The notes under the pieces were generated by a model. The model did no database searches, was not told the DNA's origin, and worked only from the letters and a program-made list of their open reading frames with translations. A stretch of DNA of 64,000 nucleotides from Photobacterium atrarenae (GTDB taxonomy: Bacteria > Pseudomonadota > Gammaproteobacteria > Enterobacterales > Vibrionaceae): the NCBI RefSeq assembly GCF_024380015.1, contig NZ_CP101508.1:1922902-1986901 (forward strand), written 5' to 3'. The position numbers and the translations under genes were made by a program. Shown one piece after another: positions 60,501 through 64,000 of the stretch (position 1 is the first letter of the stretch; each line of letters opens with the position of its first letter).

Positions 60501-60730
60501 AGTTCGGTGCACCGAGTACTCAGTGGTGGTCGCAACTGGCCACCGCAGTTGCCGGCGGGCTGACCTTCGCGACCCTACTGACCCTGATCCTCACCCCATG
60601 CCTGCTGATGCTGGGCCGGGATCAACACCAGAAAATCCAGCGTCGACGCTTTGTCTATGAGCCCAGCCACCACCAGCAACAAAAGAAGCAAGAAGAAGTG
60701 CCGCTGGAGAAAACAGAAGATATTTACTAG
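57551..60730 (+). CDS. RND efflux pump, inner-membrane permease
   Basis: A 1059-residue proton-driven exporter with 12 membrane helices and two large periplasmic loops. The N-terminus RARTMITLLILILIAGAIMY, the PKESNPDITIPVIYT block and ISPEDAERLLVRPLEKELR fit HAE1-type RND pumps. In TM4 the proton-relay motif reads MLVDGAIVV with D401; the second Asp of AcrB is Gly. It is cotranscribed with the adaptor and followed by a terminator. Substrates are unknown. Confidence 0.9.
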   Translation: MLTLIDAALSRARTMITLLILILIAGAIMYRMMPKESNPDITIPVIYTSVTHEGISPEDAERLLVRPLEKELRTIEGIKEMESSAAEGYASVVLEFNAGTDIEEALTDVREAVDLAKVKLPSDSDEPKVKEITIASFDPVLSMVLYGTVPERTIVQIARKLQDELESYRQILEVDIAGDREDVVEVVVEPLLMESYGLDQADVFNLVARNNRVVAAGYIDSGYGRFSVKVPSVFDSLKDILELPIKVEGNTVITFGDIATVRRAFRDPDSFARLNGQPAVVLDVKKRAGENIIETVEIVKAVMAEAQQLDDWPDNLLVEYTLDQSRDVKTMLVDLQNNILSAIILVVIVILAILGARTALLVGISIPGSFLTGLLVLAVSGITINIVVLFSLIMAVGMLVDGAIVVTEYADRRMQENIPRKQAYQEAAKRMAWPITASTATTLAAFAPMLFWPDTTGEFMRYLPLTLIATLSASLVMAMLFVPVLGSVIGKPQYISPAAQQRKIAVENGQFEQATGLTRFYLRSLSIALRHPLKILIAALVFAASVGFAYDRAGLGVVFFPEVDPPHFTIKARSYGDLSIYEKDQLMQQLEARVLGTEGISSVYTRTGGDDQIGHIQINPLDWQYRPPVKDIIAELRDKTADLAGIELEFTSPEAGPPSEHDLLIEISGTDSEEMSDTVQQLRRWMESQAAFTNISDSDNKPGIDWEINIARDDAARFGGDATLVGNTVQFVTNGLKIGDYLPNDTDEEVDILVRYPQEKRDIGQFNELRVKTQYGLVPITNFSSITPSPKQHTISRIDGKRVVQVMADMAPGYNLSLEIPNIQAAIDSMPIPSSVNAEIRGQNEEQASSQRFLETAFVVALAVMGLILVTQFNSFYQAFLILSAVLFSTVGVFLGLLVFQRPFGVIMSGIGVISLAGIVVNNNIVLIDTYNQLRKQGYEKTVAIMHTGAQRLRPVLLTTITTILGLLPMVMEMNIDLIGRKVEFGAPSTQWWSQLATAVAGGLTFATLLTLILTPCLLMLGRDQHQKIQRRRFVYEPSHHQQQKKQEEVPLEKTEDIY

Positions 60731-60770
60731 CGGTTCACCGCAGTCGCTTGAAGACGAACAACACGCCTGA

Positions 60771-60802
60771 AAAAACAGCCAGCATCTCGCTGGCTGTTTT
60801 TT
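60771..60802 (+). terminator. Terminator of the RND operon
   Basis: AACAGCCAGC, loop ATCTC, GCTGGCTGTT, then a run of T. Confidence 0.9.
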
Positions 60803-60838
60803 CTCTGTTCTCAGGCTGCCTTAATGCCGTCAATCACC

Positions 60839-61258
60839 TCAAGACGGTTGAAGGCTTGGCTTAAACTTCTTCGTCATCCCATGGCTCGACGGCGCGACCA
60901 TTCTGTAGCCCAGTTTTTCATAAAACACAGGTTCGTCCGCAATCATAGAGACATAAGAACCTTCAAGGGCTACAGAGGCCAGATAGCTGTCAATATGTGC
61001 CATGATTTGGCGCCCCAACCCTTGCCCCTGATACTGAGGGTCCACTGCAACATCCACCACCTCAAAATTACAAGCGCCGTCACCGACCACACGCCCCATC
61101 GCGATGAGGGCTTCGCCATCGTAAATTGAAACACCATACAAGGAATTCGGTAATCCGATGGTCGCCGCTTGCAGGGATTTTGCGGAGAGGCCGGCTTTCA
61201 CGCGCAATGCACAGAACAGTTCTGCACTGGGTAATTGTTCAACAATATTTAATGTCAT
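60839..61258 (-). CDS. GNAT-family N-acetyltransferase behind a LexA box
   Basis: A 139-residue acetyltransferase. The acetyl-CoA loop is seen in VAVDPQYQGQGLGRQIMAHI, with the C-terminal PVFYEKLGYRMV. AAGGAG lies seven bases before the ATG. A near-consensus LexA box lies 42-61 bases upstream, so the gene is probably induced by DNA damage. The substrate is unknown. It opens a run of small minus-strand genes reaching 63.3 kb, each with its own gap. Confidence 0.88.
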   Translation of the reverse strand: MTLNIVEQLPSAELFCALRVKAGLSAKSLQAATIGLPNSLYGVSIYDGEALIAMGRVVGDGACNFEVVDVAVDPQYQGQGLGRQIMAHIDSYLASVALEGSYVSMIADEPVFYEKLGYRMVAPSSHGMTKKFKPSLQPS

Positions 61259-61299
61259 GATTGATCACTCCTTGTTCAGCGGTTAATCATACATCAGAA

Positions 61300-61319
61300 C
61301 ACTGTATATACAAACAGTA
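61300..61319 (-). promoter_or_regulatory. LexA (SOS) box
   Basis: On the minus strand TACTGTTTGTATATACAGTG matches the E. coli consensus TACTG(TA)5CAGTA at 17 of 20 positions, including the required CTG-N10-CAG. It overlaps a possible -35 of the GNAT gene, whose -10 could be TATGAT. Confidence 0.75.
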
Positions 61320-61430
61320 TCGTGGTGTTCAGCCCCCAAAAAGCAACTTCAACATGCTAGCTTGGGGACATAGAATTGGTCGTTTCGACATCCACCAACG
61401 AAGCAATCCCCGCAGGCACCTGCCCTGGTT

Positions 61431-61826
61431 TCAGAGTGAGTCGTCCAGCGATATCACTGCATCCAACTCTGTTTCCACCAGCCAGGCAGGATCTATAAAC
61501 CCTTTCACTTCAACGAAAGTGCAAGCCGGACGGATCGCAGAAAACAGCTCACCATGTGCCCTGGCCGCTTCTTCCCAGCGCGTAATATCGGTCAACATCA
61601 TTCGGGTTCGGATCACATCCTCCGCCTTACCGCCTGCTTCTTCGAGCGCTTTCAGTGAGATTTCCAGACAATATTTGGTCTGGTTATAAACATCTCCGGG
61701 GAAAGCAGTGCCACCCTCTTTAATGGGTGCGGTACCGGCAACTGCAATTTGATTGCCAATCCGGCAGGCACGTGAAAACCCAATTGGTTTTTCCAGGTGA
61801 GATCCGGAACTGATGAGTTTCTTCAT
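61431..61826 (-). CDS. RidA-family protein lacking the catalytic arginine
   Basis: A 131-residue YjgF/RidA-fold protein: GNQIAVAGTAPIKEGG, DVYNQTKYCLEISLKALEEA, DVIRTRMMLTD and the C-terminal PACTFVEVKGF. Archetypal RidA has Arg in PARSCVEV, needed to release imines; here Cys occupies that place. It therefore belongs to a Rid subgroup probably without imine deaminase activity. AAGGAGG precedes the ATG. Confidence 0.85.
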   Translation of the reverse strand: MKKLISSGSHLEKPIGFSRACRIGNQIAVAGTAPIKEGGTAFPGDVYNQTKYCLEISLKALEEAGGKAEDVIRTRMMLTDITRWEEAARAHGELFSAIRPACTFVEVKGFIDPAWLVETELDAVISLDDSL

Positions 61827-61999
61827 CTGAGTAGCCCTCCTTGACTCTAGGTTTAAGTCGAAAAATGCGTTGAAGCCAAAACATTCCAGTATTTTTCCAA
61901 CGCTAAGTGGTTTATCAACATCGCTAATATACCACAGCGCACATAGCCACCATTAAGCATCCAGTATTATATTTTCGAGGTTAACAGCAAGAACAGGAA

Positions 62000-62422
62000 T
62001 CAATCGATATTTAATGGGGATGCCCCCAAAAGCGGCTGGTGCTTGATCTTGTGGTAAGTCATCGCCAGCTGAAGACAATGCTTGAGCACGGGCTCAGGCA
62101 GCGGCTCAGCGACATTGAGTACAATCGCCCGGTTTCCCTGAAACACCAACGCTTCACCGTACAGCTCCCGAAAAGTATCCACCAGCTTGGTTTGGCAGTT
62201 AAAGAAGAGGTAATAGTGGTGCGGCGTTTTCAGTTTCCAGTCGATACGCACAGGGCTCCCAGCAGTGACGGTATAACTCGGCTCTCCCCACTTGAGCGTT
62301 TCCTCAACTTCCCCCAACGCATATTCCTCAGCGATTTGATAAATCAGCGACCGTAAATTATCGAGTAAAGGTTGAACGGCTGCCGGATAATCGTTGAATC
62401 GGATTTGTACTGCCTTGTCCAT
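62000..62422 (-). CDS. DUF1801 family protein
   Basis: A 140-residue soluble protein. VEETLKWGEPSYTV and HYYLFFNCQTKLVDTFRE are typical of DUF1801, a small fold of unknown function found widely in bacteria. ATG 62422 has CTGGAG upstream and gives the family start MDKAVQIRF; the ATG ten codons earlier is less likely. Confidence 0.82.
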   Translation of the reverse strand: MDKAVQIRFNDYPAAVQPLLDNLRSLIYQIAEEYALGEVEETLKWGEPSYTVTAGSPVRIDWKLKTPHHYYLFFNCQTKLVDTFRELYGEALVFQGNRAIVLNVAEPLPEPVLKHCLQLAMTYHKIKHQPLLGASPLNID

Positions 62423-62480
62423 GGCGTGTCTCCAGTAAAAATTCATTTTCACGATTTAAAATAACCTCCCCGCCAGTCAT

Positions 62481-62969
62481 CTACCAGCTCATTTCCAGCA
62501 CTTCCACTGGCTGGCCATTCACCTGAGCCACAAATTCATCCACCACTTTAAACTGATACTTCAGATACAGGCCGAGTGCCGGGCGATTGGACTTGACGAT
62601 ATTTAACGTCAGTGCCCGGCCTTGAGACAAAGTCATGACATGCGCTAATAAAGCACGCCCCAGCCCCAACCGGCGACATTCGGGATGAACGTATAACCAG
62701 CCAATCTCTTGATTGGATACCGTGATAAAGCCAGCGATGCTTTTGTGCATCTCCATGACATAAACATCGGAGTTCGTGAACTGCGCCAAGCGCATCGGAT
62801 CATCCGTCAGAGCACGAGTTTTTATTTTCACCGCTTCATGGGCGAACTCATCAGGTTTACACAGTGCGTAGATATGCTGGATATCGGAAAAGTCATCCGC
62901 AGCATATGTTCGAATGATGAAATCATGCTTAGTCAATGCTTCAAACCCACACTTAATAGCTGGCCCCAT
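62481..62969 (-). CDS. GNAT-family N-acetyltransferase
   Basis: About 162 residues. The domain starts with FIIRTYAADDFSDIQHIYAL and carries WLYVHPECRRLGLGRALLAH, the acetyl-CoA loop, and a typical NIVKSNRPALGLYLKYQF end. ATG 62969 overlaps the end of the upstream GFA gene by 17 bases, suggesting coupling; a TTG at 62938 would start closer to the domain. The substrate is unknown. Confidence 0.82.
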   Translation of the reverse strand: MGPAIKCGFEALTKHDFIIRTYAADDFSDIQHIYALCKPDEFAHEAVKIKTRALTDDPMRLAQFTNSDVYVMEMHKSIAGFITVSNQEIGWLYVHPECRRLGLGRALLAHVMTLSQGRALTLNIVKSNRPALGLYLKYQFKVVDEFVAQVNGQPVEVLEMSW

Positions 62970-63294
62970 CGATTTTCCGCACCGGGATGGTGCTGAGCAA
63001 TTCCGGCTCTGCCATTTGCATGTTGATAGCAAATATATCGGCATCACATTCCGGCGTGGTGACATAGTGGGTGATACAGCCGCACAACCGACAACGGTGG
63101 AACTCGACTTCTTTATCGCCCCAGATGTAATGGACCGATTTTTCCTGTTTAAACTCTACCGTGACCTCCTGCGGCGTGTAATAAGCCCAGGACGCCGCAT
63201 AACGGCGACAAATCGAGCAATTACACTGCGCAACCTCATCCGGCACAGATGCAGCCGAGATCTGAACATTTCCGCAATGGCAATTCACATTCAT
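62953..63294 (-). CDS. GFA / CENP-V family zinc protein
   Basis: A 113-residue protein with the cysteine pattern of glutathione-dependent formaldehyde-activating (GFA) proteins: CHCGNVQ, CNCSICRRY and CRLCGCITHY for two zinc sites. True glutathione-formaldehyde activity is proven for few members. ATG 63294 is preferred; TTG two codons earlier is possible. AAAGGG lies upstream. It overlaps the following GNAT gene. Confidence 0.85.
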   Translation of the reverse strand: MNVNCHCGNVQISAASVPDEVAQCNCSICRRYAASWAYYTPQEVTVEFKQEKSVHYIWGDKEVEFHRCRLCGCITHYVTTPECDADIFAINMQMAEPELLSTIPVRKIDGASY

Positions 63295-63432
63295 TTGCAA
63301 TCATCCCTTTGCTAAACAATCTATACAAATAAAGCCAATTGCCTAATGTACCACCCTTTAAAACGCAGGGATAAGTGCTTTTTTAGTCACACCGATCACA
63401 TAAACAAAACAGATTGATAACAAGATTGCGTT

Positions 63433-63446
63433 TTTGTATATACATT
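63433..63446 (+). promoter_or_regulatory. Second HutC operator candidate
   Basis: TTTGTATATACATT is identical to the box before hutI. TTGATA (63414-63419), a 17-base spacer and TATATA (63437-63442) form a promoter whose -10 lies inside the box. Confidence 0.6.
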
Positions 63447-63475
63447 TCTATCAGTAAACTATGGAGGGACGACTG

Positions 63476-64000
63476 ATGGAAAATTCCAAATCTGTAACAC
63501 AGGGACAAGGGCTGCACTACTTCCGGCTATTCGGACTCAGTGCACTGGGTGTATTTATCTTTTTTATTCCGATCAGCTTCAACGGCAAAACCAGTATTCC
63601 GCTGGATCATCTGGTCAGTCTGCTCAAAAGCGGGCTCGGCAGCGGGACCAGTTGGTACGCGATGGCGATGATCCTTGCAGGCGCCATTTATCCACTGATC
63701 ACCAAATCCTGGCGTCAAAGTACCACGGATACTGTCTTTCTGGGCCTGAAATGGCTCGGGGTGGTCGCCGGAATTTTTGCCATCACCGGCACCGGACCGG
63801 CGGCGCTGCAATCTCCGGATATGCTACCGTTCTTGTTCAACAAGCTGGTGATCTCCGTGGGCCTGATCGTACCCATCGGCTCCGTTTTCCTGGCGTTTCT
63901 GGTCAGCTACGGCTTGCTGGAGGCCATCGGGATCCTGGTCCAGAAGCTGATGCAACCTATTTGGCGCACGCCGGGCCGCTCAGCCATTGATGCCGTGGCA
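63476..64000 (+). CDS. YjiH-type membrane protein with Gate/nucleoside-recognition region (3' part lost at edge)
   Basis: The first 175 residues of a polytopic membrane protein. Helices LSALGVFIFFIPISF, WYAMAMILAGAIYPLI and FLFNKLVISVGLIVPIGSVF are followed by GLLEAIGILVQKLMQPIWRT and PGRSAIDAVA, the start of the gate region of YjiH-type proteins. ATG 63476 has GGAGGG upstream; an in-frame ATG at 63461 is less likely. The promoter contains a copy of the hut operator, which suggests a role in histidine or urocanate uptake. The C-terminus is beyond the window. Confidence 0.8.
   Translation, partial: MENSKSVTQGQGLHYFRLFGLSALGVFIFFIPISFNGKTSIPLDHLVSLLKSGLGSGTSWYAMAMILAGAIYPLITKSWRQSTTDTVFLGLKWLGVVAGIFAITGTGPAALQSPDMLPFLFNKLVISVGLIVPIGSVFLAFLVSYGLLEAIGILVQKLMQPIWRTPGRSAIDAVA

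Noticed and set aside
61303..61314. A third TTTGTATATACA match that first looked like another hut operator
   Set aside because: The flanks complete a CTG-N10-CAG LexA box of 17/20 identity, which explains it better.

Overview
The window is a stretch of a gammaproteobacterial chromosome, most likely Vibrionaceae. The evidence is the thrS-infC-rpmI-rplT/pheST/ihfA block, a hutC/hutIGUH cluster, a NorM pump divergent from riboflavin synthase, a tandem glycine riboswitch in front of an AGCS symporter, a DUF3080 lipoprotein and DUF5062 protein, and an ExeM-type nuclease with a GlyGly-CTERM tail. By eye the GC content is a little over 50%, so Photobacterium, Grimontia or Enterovibrio fits at least as well as Vibrio itself. 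The genus is not proven. I see no prophage, CRISPR array, transposase gene or rRNA.

Layout. 0-11.7 kb: a truncated AGCS amino-acid symporter at the left edge, a zinc-ribbon protein, a lipoprotein, a YqaB-type phosphatase, a periplasmic solute-binding protein, a membrane-anchored J-domain protein, an AraC regulator with a degenerate receiver, a riboswitch-controlled second AGCS symporter, an NTF2-like protein, a HAD protein with an altered motif IV, a Tat-exported HiPIP and a YegD-like Hsp70. 12-20.6 kb: a split class II (B12-dependent) ribonucleotide reductase, a Cache chemoreceptor, an M14 peptidase, a stand-alone tryptophan synthase beta chain and a small outer-membrane barrel. 20.9-25.8 kb (minus strand): oligoendopeptidase F, btuD-btuC and astE. 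26-35.2 kb (minus strand): ihfA, pheT-pheS with a possible Phe-rich leader peptide, then rplT-rpmI-infC-thrS. A plus-strand acyltransferase sits between pheS and rplT, and infC starts at ATT. 35.5-42.3 kb: hutC and the hutI-G-U-H histidine degradation operon. 42.5-49.5 kb: fructosamine kinase, HxpB phosphatase, a CPXCG protein, riboflavin synthase, NorM, DUF3080, DUF5062 and an orphan ParA. 49.7-50.4 kb: six tRNA-Val(GAC) genes in three tandem units. 50.8-56 kb: porin, secreted nuclease and DeoR. 56.4-60.7 kb: an RND efflux pair. 60.8-63.3 kb: five small minus-strand genes (GNAT, RidA-like, DUF1801, GNAT, GFA). 63.5 kb to the end: a truncated YjiH-type membrane protein.

How the parts connect. 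HutC should repress hutIGUH through a TTTGTATATACATT box. The same 14-mer recurs once more, in front of the right-edge YjiH-type protein, which suggests that this protein is a histidine- or urocanate-related transporter. The GNAT gene at 60.8 kb lies behind a near-consensus LexA (SOS) box. BtuCD can supply the cobalamin needed by the class II reductase. The porin, secreted nuclease and DeoR together suggest scavenging of extracellular DNA. A roughly 160-bp palindromic repeat with TATACCAATC ends occurs right after two stop codons, with a third, degenerate copy. Everything here is read from sequence alone; no database search was possible.
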